Assembly (NCBI GenBank): GCA_021234155.1
Contig: JAJEKV010000027.1
Span: forward strand, 13,609,714 to 13,673,713
DNA: 64,000 nt
Direction: 5' to 3'
From: Isoetes taiwanensis
Taxonomy: Eukaryota; Streptophyta; Lycopodiopsida; Isoetales; Isoetaceae
Position numbers and translations under genes: made by a program. Within the stretch, counting starts at the first letter, position 1; every line of letters begins with the position of its first letter. Below are positions 31,403-41,829 of the stretch, piece by piece. The notes under the pieces are model-generated. The model had not been told where the DNA came from and made no database searches. It worked only from the letters and a program-made list of their open reading frames with translations.

Positions 31403-33142
31403 GATTATATGACCCGATCACGCGGAAGATTCATATTAGCAGAGATGTTGTGTTCAATGAGGCAGTGCTATACAAAAAAAGGAAAGATCTTGACAAGTTA
31501 GAGAAGAAAGAGTGGATACCTGCATAGTACATAGAAGACAGTGATGCGCAAAGCCATGTTGATGAACAAAAACATGAATCTTTGGACATGGAGGAACCGG
31601 ATGAAGTGCATGAGGTCATAGAGGCCAAAAGTGTGCTTCATGTGCCGGAAGAAGCGCATGAGGAAGTGCATGAGGCTATAGAGGCTGATAGTGCACCACA
31701 TGCGGCGTATGAAGCAGGGCAAGAAATAGCGATGGAAGGGGAGCATGAGGAAACACATGAAATGGAAGAAGAAGTTGATACTGTAAGACCCAGAGGCATA
31801 GGACGAAGAAAAGAAGTAGAGCGACTGAAAGCTGAGCTTCCCTTTGACACTGAGCTTTATGGCAGAACAAAAAGGGTACCGAAGCCAAAGGTGATATCTA
31901 GTATAGTGGAGCCAAGAACAGTAGAGCAGGCCATAGCAAGATCTGATGCAGCAAGATGGAAGGAAGCAATGGAAGGAGAGTTGAACTCTTTCAAACAATC
32001 TGGGACGTATGAGTTAGTGACCAGGCCAAAGGATAAAAATGTAGTGGGAAGCAAGTGGTTATTCAAAATTAAAAGGAATGCTGATGGATCTGTAGAGAGG
32101 TACAAAGCTCGGTTGGTTGCAAAGGGATACACGCAGGAACCTGGAGTTGATTACAAAGACACTTTTTCACCTATTGTGAAGCTGACTAGTGTAAGGGCGT
32201 TGTTGGCACTTGCTGTTCAGAGGAATATGGATATAGAACACATGGATGTCAAAACTGCATTCCTAAACGGTGACTTGGAAGAGGAAATATATATGGAGCA
32301 GCCAGAGGGGTATGAAAAGGGTGCAAACATGGTATGCAAGTTGAAAAAGGCAATTTATGGCTTGAGACAAGCATCGAGGCAATGGTATTTGTGTATGAAT
32401 AAATTTCTCATATCCATTGGGCTTATTAAACTCAAAACTGAAGGTAATTTGTACATGTAGAGAGAAGAAAACAAATGCCTGATTATGGCACTATATGTAG
32501 ATGATTGTATCATTGTGAGTAATAACAGGGAATGGATAGGCAAGTGCAAGATGTTGTTAAAGAGTCGCTTTCAGATGACAGAAGTAGGAGAGCTCAAAAA
32601 GTTATTGGGGATGGAAGTTAAAAGAAATAGGCTAAAGGGGGAGCTGTATTTGACATAGAAGCAGTATATCAAGAAGATGCTAGATAAATTTGGAATGCAA
32701 GGATGCAATCCCGTCAAAACCCCTATTGTGCCAGGCAAAAAAATCAGCAGTAAAATGTGTCCAAGGTCTGCACTGGAAGTTAAAGAAATGAAAAAAAAAA
32801 ACCTATCGTGAGTTGATAGGTAGTCTGCTTTACGCCGCGAATTGTACAAGACCAAACATCACATATGCAGTCAATTTGTTGAGCAGATACAATAATAATC
32901 CGGGTGTGCAGCATTGGATAGCTGCCAAATGAGTATTGGGATATTTGAAGGGAACAATCAATCACGGCATTCGGTTCACACAGGGTGACAAATATGAGTT
33001 GATAGGATATGCAGATGCTGATTGGGGAGGCGATGTAGATGACAGAAAATCTACATCTGGGTATGTCTGCAAAATTGGGAACACACCCATATCTTGGGCA
33101 AGCAAAAAGCAGGAATGTGTAGCCAAGTCAAGCGCAGAAGCA

Positions 33143-33665
33143 GAATAGAATAGAATAGAATAGAATAGAATAGAATATACATTAACGTCCCTCAGACCGT
33201 GAGGCCCCCGGACTTGTGTAGCATCCTGCGAGCTCCCAAAAGGGTGCTGCCAACAAACAGACGCATAGGTTTATGTAGCCATCTAGCGGGCTTCTCTTGT
33301 TCTTTGTAATACCCGCATCGTGCTTATAGCTGGCTTCTTGGCCATACACAATGCATCGTTATAAACAATTTTGAACTGTACTTTGTGGGCCTCTCTGATT
33401 CGCCTCAACAGTGCTTCTCAGATTATTAGCCCTCTCTCTTTGTGCACCCCCCAGTGTCTTATTATCATCTCTTTTATAGCTTTCGCTACATCTATGAGTG
33501 TCTCTTTTTTGTCCATCAGTGCTGGGAGTGGGAGATCCCACCTGACCTTGTTAAATTTGGACCTTATGTCTGTGTAGACCGGGCATTCCTTGACCATATG
33601 TGCTTCGTCTTCTATTTTTCCTGAGTCACATAGTCGACATATTCACTCTGCTCTATCTATTAGTG
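33143..33665 (-). mobile_element. 5'-truncated LINE inserted in Copia RNase H
   Basis: The tail is a (TATTC)n run on the minus strand (33,143-33,177). Reading leftward from 33,640, one frame encodes CRLCDSG, then EDEAHMVKECPVYTD, the LINE C-terminal zinc knuckle (C-x2-C ... H-x4-C). This is the same kind of motif as at 25.3 kb and 58.4 kb. The 3' region next to the tail resembles that of the 58-kb LINE (GTCTGAGGGACGTTAA against GTCTCCGTGGACGATAA). Confidence 0.8.
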
Positions 33666-33671
33666 ACGCCG

Positions 33672-33735
33672 ATTACTATCAGGATTAAAAAAACCCCGCC
33701 CCGAAGGGTTTTCGAGGAAAAACCTTAATAGTAAT
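33672..33735 (-). ncRNA. Conserved LINE-associated hairpin, copy H2
   Basis: On the minus strand an outer stem ATTACTAT ... ATAGTAAT encloses an inner stem AAGGTTTT ... AAAACCCTT and a G-rich then T-rich run. The same layout occurs at 41,682-41,746 and 58,152-58,210. Here it lies upstream of the LINE knuckle rather than downstream. It is not a gene but a structured element sequence. Confidence 0.6.
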
Positions 33736-34424
33736 GGGCTCACTGATGCACAGTATTATGATCAGATCCGTTTTCCATCATTCTGGATTTTGGATTTTTC
33801 CCACGCCATTATTGTTAGGCTTCAAAAACTCTAAACTAAACTGATTAGTACTGATTAGAGCTCCAATCCGGAGCTATGAATATGTAGTAATTACTGTCAA
33901 CATAACATCACGTGTCCAAAGGTCCTTGTTTATAAACCATCTTGAAATATTCTAACTACACTATGTTAACACAATCCCCAACTTATGTAGTCACTGCCTA
34001 ATAGTCCAGATTTATATTAGTGTAAAGCGTCTAAAGAAACTTCCTAATTTCATACATAGCATGCATATACTATGTTGATAGAACTGAAATATGTAGCAAT
34101 CTTGCTAGCAGCATCAGAGATCATATGGATGAGGAGAATACTCAGCGAGCTTGGTCACACGGATGAAAAGGCAACGTTGCTTTATTGTGATAATAAAAGT
34201 GGAGCAGCGATGTGCAAGAATCCTGCTTGCCACTCTAGAACGAAGCACATAGAGATCCATCATCATTTCATAAGGGATGAAGTTGAAAAAGGAGAAATAG
34301 AAGTAAAACACATTCCCGCAAATGCGCAACAGGCAGATATGCTTACGAAAGTTCTAGCAGAACCCAAGCTGGAGTTGGCCAAAAGGCAAGTAGGGATTTT
34401 TGAGTGTACAGGCTGAGGGGGAGA

Positions 34425-34778
34425 TGTTGGAGAACACAGTAGAATACGTTTGGTCAGCCTGTACACGTGTCAGTTCAGATACAAAACAGGTGGACTGTCC
34501 AGATTGGCAAGCAGATCACACAACCGACTGCAGAGAAGACAAAAGGAGGCGTCGAACAGAAAGATGGGGCGGCGATCCGTGGGGCGATCCGTGCAGAAGC
34601 GTGGGTGCAGGGAAGATTGCGGATTGGAGTCAGGAAGCTGGAGGTGGATTGACTGAGTGCAGATCTGACTGCTGGATCAAGGAAAAGTTGCAGAAGTGAT
34701 TTGCTATTGCTCCAACCGATGCTTGGGATGTCGGATTGAGAGGTAAACAAATTTGATTCTTGCTATTATCATTTATCA
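34425..34778 (+). repeat. Copia LTR (right, 3')
   Basis: It starts TGTTGGAGAACAC just after a purine tract (GAGGGGGAGA) and ends ATTATCATTTATCA (TG...CA). It pairs with the LTR at 11,957-12,304, giving a Copia element split by the 16.9-kb insertion. Confidence 0.9.
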
Positions 34779-35848
34779 GCTAGGGTAGTCCACTCCATCT
34801 GCCCCTCCTGTGCACACTTTGCAGATAGGCTGAAACATGCTATGGCATTATTGTAGCCTTCTGGAGACACAATTCCATGGAATCACCCTATGGGACTACT
34901 CCGGGTTACATCTCCCTGTCCGACAAGGCAAGTTGGAGAGGCGTCCCCTCCCCGAGCATGATGGATACATGGGTGTGCTAGAGAACATGTGGCACCTCAG
35001 TGACCCCGCCGTTCGTACCCGACTTACTCCCCTAAATCTAAAGGCCGGCTCATCTGCCCGTTCGACTCCAAGGCACCCACATACATTTGGCACGTCATCT
35101 GTGATGCAGGGAGTGTCAGACTCATACGCGGCCCTCTCCGTGACCGGCTATAAGCATAGCACACTGTAGGAGTCCTATAGCCGCGCTAGGCAAGACCCCG
35201 CCTCCGATTCACCATTATACTCGTTATTTGGTGCTGAATCGCATCATAGCATCTACAACCAGATGGGCTCTTGTGCACAGGCCGCATTTACTGGGATTTA
35301 AGAGGTTCTAGCTAGGAACATCACTAAATCTAGATAGCTTTCAGGTCTCTACCCCCCTTAAACCCATACAACACAGGAGGAACAGAAAGAGAAGACAGAA
35401 CTAGATACAAACATCCATCATCATCATAAGTAGATCATAACATAGAATCTAATCATCCATCTACTCAAACAAGGATAAGAATAGCACACAACTACCTAAA
35501 GACTGACCTGTGTCCTGGCTGGACCCATTGTCTCAAAGAACATCCATAGAACTGGTCAGGTGTTAGGTTGCAACAGCTCCTTCCTTCCTCTGCTCTTCCT
35601 AAACTCGAATTTGGGGCAGAATTGGGCTGGGAGCTCAATTTGCCACTCAAAATTGGCAACCTACCCTTGGCCAATCGAGTTAGGCCTCTGTTTGCTTTTT
35701 CTTTCTTTTTGCAGATCCATTTGTGTAAATATATAGAATAAATCTCAACAATGAGTGGCCAATTCACTGGAGTTGTAGGCAATAATACGAAGGATATGCA
35801 ACATAGCCTCTATGTGTAATCAAGGATTGAACAATCTATCTTTGTAAG
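34779..35848. other. No supported gene
   Basis: GC-richer sequence up to about 35,340 has repeat character. One frame reads CPSCAHFADRLKHAM near 34,800, suggestive of a transposon cysteine motif, but it cannot be assigned. The rest to 35,848 is AT-rich and featureless. Confidence 0.4.
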
Positions 35849-35989
35849 TTGGTTATGGGCACAGAAACAGACTGCTATTCCATCTGCATCTATGATTCTA
35901 AAGTTAGTGTTGGTCTAATTGTGATGTCAAATATATTGTTGTGTGCTCCTTATTTGGTTGTTTCCGATTGTTTCCTAGCTCATTTATCC

Positions 35990-36137
35990 ATTATTTCCAT
36001 TGTAGATGAGTGTATGGATTCAATTTTTAACTGCGAAGCAAATCGGATTACTCCAGTGGGCTATGCTGCAAATATTCTTCTTAAAGATGCAAGCGAAACT
36101 ATGCGTTCCCTCGTATACCTTTCTTGCAGTGCTGGTG
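35990..36137 (+). CDS. Possible single exon of an unrecognised gene
   Basis: The segment encodes ECMDSIFNCEANRITPVG and then YAANILLKDASETMRSLVYL. It is followed by GTGTAAGC, a plausible donor, inside a longer open frame that starts at 35,849. It is protein-like in composition, but no family is recognised and no partner exon was found. Sequence evidence is limited to frame and splice-like border. Confidence 0.3.
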
Positions 36138-36240
36138 TAAGCTTTCTGTTTTAAACTTATACGTGGAGCATTGTCATACCTGGTCCTTTGCAAATTTGTC
36201 TTCTTTCATGCTTAAGAATATATATAACTTCTGGTGTTAA

Positions 36241-36247
36241 CAATACT

Positions 36248-36289
<42 letters not shown>

Positions 36290-36625
36290 AGGTCTAGAGA
36301 GATACTATATTAAATAAAGGAAAGACTACAAAAAAAGGCCCTTAGAGGGCTCGAGCTAGAAGCTCCCATACTGGGCTCATAGCCCCCTTATCTCCTCTTT
36401 ATCTCCTCACAGCCTCGCTTGCTGAGGCTAGGAGGGTTATTGAAAGAATCTGCAGGATCTCCCTCGTCCCCAGAATTTACTGGTTGGGCTCGCCGCACTT
36501 CATTGTGGAGTTAAATTCCCCCAAGGAGGTAGAGATGCCGCTCAGAAAAGGGGTCATAGCATGTGATCAGGGTGAATTCTACTTGCAAAGGTGGCAGTCT
36601 GATTTCGATTGTGATCAATACTGAG
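36241..36625 (-). mobile_element. Retroposon insertion with poly-A tail and 10-bp target-site duplication
   Basis: A run of about 38 T (36,251-36,288) marks the 3' poly-A tail on the minus strand. Perfect direct repeats CAATACTGAG lie at 36,241-36,250 and 36,616-36,625. The 327-bp body has partial open frames on the minus strand but no recognisable domain, so it is either a 5'-truncated LINE 3' end or a SINE-like element. Confidence 0.9.
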
Positions 36626-36942
36626 TATTTTGAGCAGCAAACCAGTTGAAGGTACATGTAAAAATGAGAGGATCAAGGATTTGTTTTCAAGATGTATTTC
36701 AAAAGCCACAGGTTCCCATACAAAGAGGAATTGCTATCCCTTTTGCCATAAGCATCTACGAGTTTCGTGATACCTTGTAGATATGCGCAAGAACTTGCAG
36801 ATACAGCATGCACAATCTTTTCTAGCATGCACTTTTTTGGATAATGATATGCTGCATTTGATGGATATGCTGCAGTGTAAAGTGGTTGGGGGCAGGGCCC
36901 AACCAAGCAATGTAGTGTGGTGTGTGGTCACATGTCCAGTTG

Positions 36943-37170
36943 GATGCTGCCTAGTGGCGTGACATTAAAATACTATCTATCTATCTTAAAGTGGGCTTTC
37001 TCAAGTATTGCATTTTAGATGCTGCCTAGTGGCGTGTGGTGTATAATAGTCAACAACCAATCGCTTACAACAAAAGCCCTTTTTTTGTGCGTGTGGTGCA
37101 TAATGGTCAACAACCAATGGCTCACAACAAAAGCCCTCTTTTTGTGTGTGTGGTGCATAATGGGCACATT
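36943..37170. repeat. Direct repeat and short tandem array
   Basis: A 19-bp direct repeat GATGCTGCCTAGTGGCGTG (36,943-36,961 and 37,018-37,036) brackets 56 bp that include (ATCT)3. It is followed by two and a half units of about 56 bp containing GTGTGGTGCATAATGGTCAA and CAAAAGCCCTTTTTTTGTG. Confidence 0.8.
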
Positions 37171-37199
37171 TTGAAGGGCGCATGTAGTGCAGTTTCGCC

Positions 37200-37785
37200 G
37201 CCGGCAACACATTTCTTATCATAACTTTTGATCCAGAGCTTTGTTTCAGATGATTTTTATTGCGTTGGAAAGCTCTCTCCGAGATCTTTTTGATAGTGTA
37301 TGATATGTATATGTTTGGTTAAGTTATCTATGCTAAAACAGCAATTTTTCGGCCGGGTTTGGTAGGCTTTCACATCCTACCAGTTGATTAATACAGGATT
37401 GCGCTATTGGATATTGTTTTATGGCTCATTCCGAATGAAGCTTGCAAAAAATTACCATGCATTTTTAGATTTTGAGGCAGTTATTAAGCAAATTCCAAGG
37501 CTTCTAGATCCTTGTGCTAACAAGCAAAAAAGTTTCCTACTTTGGTTTCTCACCACAAGAATCCATGGAGGCCAAAGGCTGCTGTTAAATTTCAGTTGAA
37601 AAATGTTTGTGTATGGGTGTTGCAAACTTTATGACTTAACGAATAACGGGATCAATCTGCTCTATCTCTATGGTAACTTTTACTTATGTTCTATTTGTTT
37701 CATTGTGATGAAATTCAAAAGCTACAGGTGATGAAAGCCTCAAATGAATTCTAGTTTTTTTCTGGTTTGAATTCTAAAATTTTTG
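37200..37785. other. No supported gene
   Basis: AT-rich sequence. The frame at 37,384-37,599 is not conserved-looking and I cannot assign it. Confidence 0.4.
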
Positions 37786-37787
37786 TC

Positions 37788-38270
37788 ACACCGGGAGGGG
37801 GGGAGGGGGGGGGTGTGACGTCCCTAAGGCCCCGAAGGGGCCAAAATTTTTTTTTTGCAACACAAACCATTAACATCCAACATATAAAAATGAAATCCCC
37901 CAACACATAACAACCAACAGTCATAACAACCATTGACATTAACAACCAACACATAACTACCATTGACATTAATTAACACAACCATTGGGTCCAACACATT
38001 TAAATTAAAATCCCCCTTAAACCCCCTTTGGTTTGGTTGCATATTCACATGGGAAGTGACGTAGGGCAGCGAGAGCCCTCATAATTGTATTTTGCACGTA
38101 CGAAATCAACACCATATAGTATTCCGCTTGAAATCTTATAGTATTTTGTGAATCTTGTTATATAGTATAGCAAATCTTGTACTTGCATACCCCACAAATG
38201 AGGAACTTTACGTACGGTGTAGATTAAGGAAAAAGGGGTGAATATGCCCATCCAACAACTCTCATTGCTA
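37788..38270. repeat. Dispersed repeat, copy A
   Basis: It begins with a G-rich tract and GTGTGACGTCC, then GGCCCCGAAGGGGCC, CA-rich AACAACCATTGACATT repeats, CCCTTAAACCCC, TTGCATATTCACAT and GTAGGGCAGCGAGAG. It ends TATGCCCATCCAACAACTCTC. It aligns over most of its length with copy B at 39.9 kb but lacks the far inverted arm. Confidence 0.8.
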
Positions 38271-38736
38271 GCATGTATGTTAACACATACTTAAAACAAT
38301 GCTGGGATCCATTCATTCCCTCAGAATAAGATAAAAGGCAGTCCATGGACGGGCTACGGAAGCAGTTTGCCGTAAGCAACCTGCTGGTCAAATTAACAGT
38401 GCCATATCGAACCTGGAAAGATGGTTGATCAGTTTCACACTGCAACTTAGCACTGGCCAATATATCTACTGATGAATGCATCATTCTAGGGCAGAGGAAT
38501 GAATTAAGGTAATGTGCATACCGGTATGTGTATGCTGTTTTTATTTAAAACACAGGAAAATGCTATTTTTTTCTATCATTAATTTGTTTGGTATGCCAAA
38601 TTCTAAAGTTTTTTGAAATGAGCCTCTTTTCTACTGTTCAGCTGAAAGTAGCATATTTAAGAAGGAAAGCATGCTTTTGAAATGTTAGTGTTCAAAGTCC
38701 TTTTCTTACTTTGGTTTTTAACTGTTTTATGTCCAG

Positions 38737-38949
38737 CTGCATTGAAGATTGCCTCATATCTGCCATTTCCATATGCCAGTCTGGGACTTCATCTATGATT
38801 TTGTGGCAGACAATCGTTATCATTGGTTTAGACGGACAGAGAAATGCATAGTTCCATCAGATGAGGTGCTTGATAAATTCATTGACAAGGAGGATATGCT
38901 AGACCAAAGGCTTAAGAAACGGCAGGAGCATTGCCAAGGCAAACTTTAG
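38737..38949 (+). pseudogene. DCC-family thiol-disulfide oxidoreductase, C-terminal remnant
   Basis: After a TCCAG acceptor-like border the frame reads ALKIASYLPFPYASL. One base out of phase it then reads VWDFIYDFVADNRYHWFRRT, EKCIVPSDEVLDKFID and ends at a stop. This matches the C-terminal half of the DCC family (DUF393), where the pattern is ASYLPLPY ... VRDxxYDxVAxNRYxWFG ... C. Between PYASL and VWDF a stretch of about 10-15 residues usual in the family is missing, and the frame shifts. The N-terminal half with the DxxCxxC active site was not found here. It is likely a pseudogene or a badly rearranged last exon. Confidence 0.7.
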
Positions 38950-38951
38950 AC

Positions 38952-39490
38952 ATTTTATAACAGCATATTTTGTAGTATATTTGAGCTGCCCTTAGTATGC
39001 AATGCAGGAAATCGAGATAAAAGAATTTCTTGACATTATGCTCCCACCTTAAGTGAGAGTCTCCAGTAGCATTTGCATAATATCGAATGTTGTTTTTCTG
39101 GTGTACAAAACATTCTTTATGGAAGCTGCCAAACTTGACATGGCAAATGCAAACATAATATGTCTGATGTTGGTGGTATATAAATCGTTACTACGACAGA
39201 GCTCCCACTGGATTTTGGGCTTCCAAGGTTCTACCAAAGACTCCTCTTATAAATTGTTGTTGCATGGTTTTTAGATGCCCTGTCAATACTTCAAAATTTC
39301 CTACTCCAGAATCAGGGTAAGTAATTATTTGTTGCATGTTAAAGACTTCTGGATTCATGATTCTGTTCAAGCTTTACGCACTTTATAACAGTGTATTTTT
39401 TAGTATATTTGAGCTGCCCTTGGTATGCAATGCAGAAAATTGAGATAACATTATGCTCCCACCTTAAGTGAGAGTCTCCAGTAGCATTTT
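38952..39490 (+). repeat. Diverged duplication of about 110-120 bp behind the DCC remnant
   Basis: The segment around 38,955-39,070 (TATAACAGCATATTTTGTAG ... GCTCCCACCTTAAGTGAGAG) recurs at 39,379-39,490 with few changes. A partial third copy (GCTCCCACTTAAGTAAGAAT) follows to about 39,525. It may be a duplicated exon end plus intron of the DCC gene. Confidence 0.8.
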
Positions 39491-39912
39491 TTGAGATTAT
39501 GCTCCCACTTAAGTAAGAATCTATAGTTGTACTTTTTTATTCCTTATGCAAAACTAGTGCAATGTATTTCTAAAATGATGGAGTGAATGGTGCATTGCAT
39601 TTGCTCCTCTGTACATAGAATTTTGTGTTCCCAATATTCAGACTACAAATAAGCTAGGTTGTGCAGACATGACAAGCTATTAATGTTGAATGCAATGGGC
39701 AAAGACCATGCATTGCTCTTAATGCATGCAATGGGCAATAGTTTACATGATTGTTGTATTGCAATATTGAGATTACAGATAATGAATATAATGACTACAT
39801 AAAATGTACTTAATAGTCGTTTGCAATGGAAATAATTTGTTTGTCTTGATGTTATTATGCTTTTTAGTAATTAATATTTAGGCCCATAAAGTTTACTTAT
39901 GTTTGCTTTAGT

Positions 39913-40306
39913 TAGGGCCCGAAGGGGCCAAAAATTTTTTTAACATAACAATCAACACACAACTACCATTAACATTATTAACACAAACCATTGCATTTGA
40001 CACAATTAAATTAAAATCCCCCTTAAACCCCTTTGGTTTGGGTGCATATTCACACCGGGGGTTACGTAGGGCAGCGAGAGCCTCAAAAAATTTACAATAC
40101 ATGTACAAAATTAATACCATTAAGTACATTCTCCCAAACCTTATAGTATTTTGCAAACCTTAATATACAGTATACAAAAACTTGTACATGCATACCCCAC
40201 AAACGAGGATGGCTATCTACGGTCCAGATCTTGGAATAAAAAGCAAATATGCCCATCCAACAGCTCTCGTTGCCCGAAGTAACCCCCCTGTGTGAATATG
40301 CACCCA
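39913..40306. repeat. Dispersed repeat, copy B
   Basis: It shares with copy A the block GGGCCCGAAGGGGCCAAAA, CCCCTTAAACCCC, GTAGGGCAGCGAGAG, CTTATAGTATTTTG, CATGCATACCCCACAAA and ATATGCCCATCCAACA. Copy B is complete at its right end, where the inverted arm is present. Confidence 0.8.
40040..40305. mobile_element. Putative 266-bp MITE with about 41-bp terminal inverted repeats
   Basis: The left arm (40,040-40,080; starts GGGTGCATATTCACAC, ends GGGCAGCGAGAG) is the near-complete inverse of the right arm (40,264-40,305; CTCTCGTTGCCCGAAG ... TATGCACCC). The interior of about 185 bp is AT-rich and non-coding. It sits within the larger repeat; copy A has lost the right arm. Confidence 0.75.
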
Positions 40307-40309
40307 AAC

Positions 40310-41660
40310 ACCCCGTGTGAACAATAACATATATCCACCAAAGAAAGGTTATTTTAATGCCAAAGACATACATCATCATATCACCTATTCTCATGTGAAG
40401 AATACTAGGTCCAAGCACTGCTATTTTGAGAGGACACTTGCTACTTGGGGGAGGAAACATACAAGAATGTAAAAACCTGATTGCAAACTAAAGGCGACCT
40501 AAAATCATATGAAATAGGCATGGATTTATGGCATGTAAGGGCAACTCAAATTCCTTTGTTGCTGAATAGGAAGATAATCCTATTAGCATCACCATGGATT
40601 TGTACAATATTTCATTCTTCTCAGTAAAAGCTTGCAATGTATGTGGTTTTAATCGCAGCCAAAAATATGCCATGCATTTTGTATCAAAATTGCAATCATG
40701 AATTTTATGTCTTCTGTTTTGCTACTGTTCTTGAGTCCATGCATTGCATTGTTCCTGGATGTGGTGAACATGTGTCACATTCATGACTGCTTTAATCTGG
40801 GCATAGGAGTGAGGAGCAAAAATAGGAAGTGGATATAGAAGAAGAAAATCACTAAAGTGGAGGATTTTGAAGAAACATTAGAGACCCTGCAAGGAAAATG
40901 AAGAAGAGGATGACAAGGAGTATCTTGAAGAAGCTCACCAAGGACTTGCCTGATAGTAAAAACTCTAAAATTGCTTTTATGCTTTTATTATTCTTTTTAC
41001 CCCAAGGATCTATAGAAGCCTTCTCAATGGCATGTTTATGTTCAGTACTTTCCAAGATATAGAAATCAACTTTCTCCTTATTATCTGCTAGAGCAAAACT
41101 GCAAAGCTTTTTCCAACATCTATGATATCAGATTTTCATTATGCATATACAATGGGCCATCTACGGGTACTTCATCAACACCTAGCCTTAATTTTGAAAA
41201 TACCCTAGTGCTTATTCTTACAACAGTTGTGGCAAAAGTATGAATAGTCCATATCTGCCACTTGGGTGGGATCATTGCCCAATCCTTTGCAATTTGCTAT
41301 GGAACTTATTGGACCTTGGTAGTGTTGGACAATCAAACATCTCATCTCTATAAACCTCATCCTTTCCTATTTTTCAAAAATATCTGCCAAAAACAAAGAA
41401 TAAGATGAACTTAGGAATATTAGAACTAGTTCAACATCATTGGATTGTTTTAGTATTGTGCTTGTCAGAATCCTTGAAGTCTTATCTACAAAAATATACA
41501 TCATGAGTGTCTCTTAGTGGTTTGGATTTTTTTTTAACATCTCATGAGTGACTGCTCTCTTCTCAACTTCTCAGAGCACCATTTGTGCATGACTTGGCAT
41601 TATACATACTTGAGGTTCTAGATAAACGTCTGCAATTACTGAGCCCTCAGTAGTCATTAT
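40310..41660. other. No supported gene
   Basis: AT-rich, intron-like or intergenic sequence with no protein resemblance on either strand. Confidence 0.5.
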
Positions 41661-41664
41661 CTCT

Positions 41665-41826
41665 GCTTGTCTAGTATCATCATTACTGCAAAGGTTTTTC
41701 CCTTGAAAACCTTTCGAGGCAGGGGTTTTTTAATCCTAGTAGTAATGATTGTACTAGCCCATTGTATGGGTCCCATGACCTATTGGTCTCCGTGGACGTT
41801 AAAAAAACTATTCTATTCTATTCTTC
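41665..41826 (+). mobile_element. Solo LINE 3' end with hairpin H3 and (CTATT)n tail
   Basis: The hairpin (41,682-41,746) has outer arms ATTACTGC ... GTAGTAAT and inner arms AAAGGTTTT ... AAAACCTTT. It is followed by CCCATGACCTATTGGTCTCCG, nearly the same as the 3' region of the 58-kb LINE, and a short CTATTCTATTCT tail. It is a heavily 5'-truncated insertion. Confidence 0.8.
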
Positions 41827-41829
41827 AGA

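Larger units (their letters stand above)
31403..34416 (+). pseudogene. Copia pol 3' half: reverse transcriptase and RNase H, interrupted by a retroposon
   Basis: The frame opens with LYDPITRKIHISRDVVFNE, the continuation of the integrase ending at 14,511. A linker with repeated EEAHEEVHEAIEAD follows, then the reverse transcriptase from about 31,905: ARWKEAMEGEL, WLFKIKRNADGS, DYKDTFSPIVKL, MDVKTAFLNGDLEEEIYM, YGLRQASRQWY and ALYVDD. Single stops occur at 31,525, 32,458 and 32,656 and there are frameshifts near 32,800-32,935. RNase H starts with YADADWGGDVDDRKSTSGY and is cut at KSSAEAE (33,146). It resumes at about 34,088 with YVAILLAASEIIWMRRIL and ends at 34,414. The intervening 930 bp hold a LINE fragment and a hairpin. 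The frame is much cleaner than the 5' half at 12.3-14.5 kb. Confidence 0.93.

Noticed and set aside
34790-34860. CPSCAHFADRLKHAM as a zinc-finger gene
   Set aside because: Only one cysteine pair, no continuation, and the frame ends soon.
36943-37036. 19-bp direct repeat as target duplication of a mini-insertion
   Set aside because: The ATCT run is not adjacent to either repeat, and the second repeat runs into a tandem array. Local duplication is simpler.
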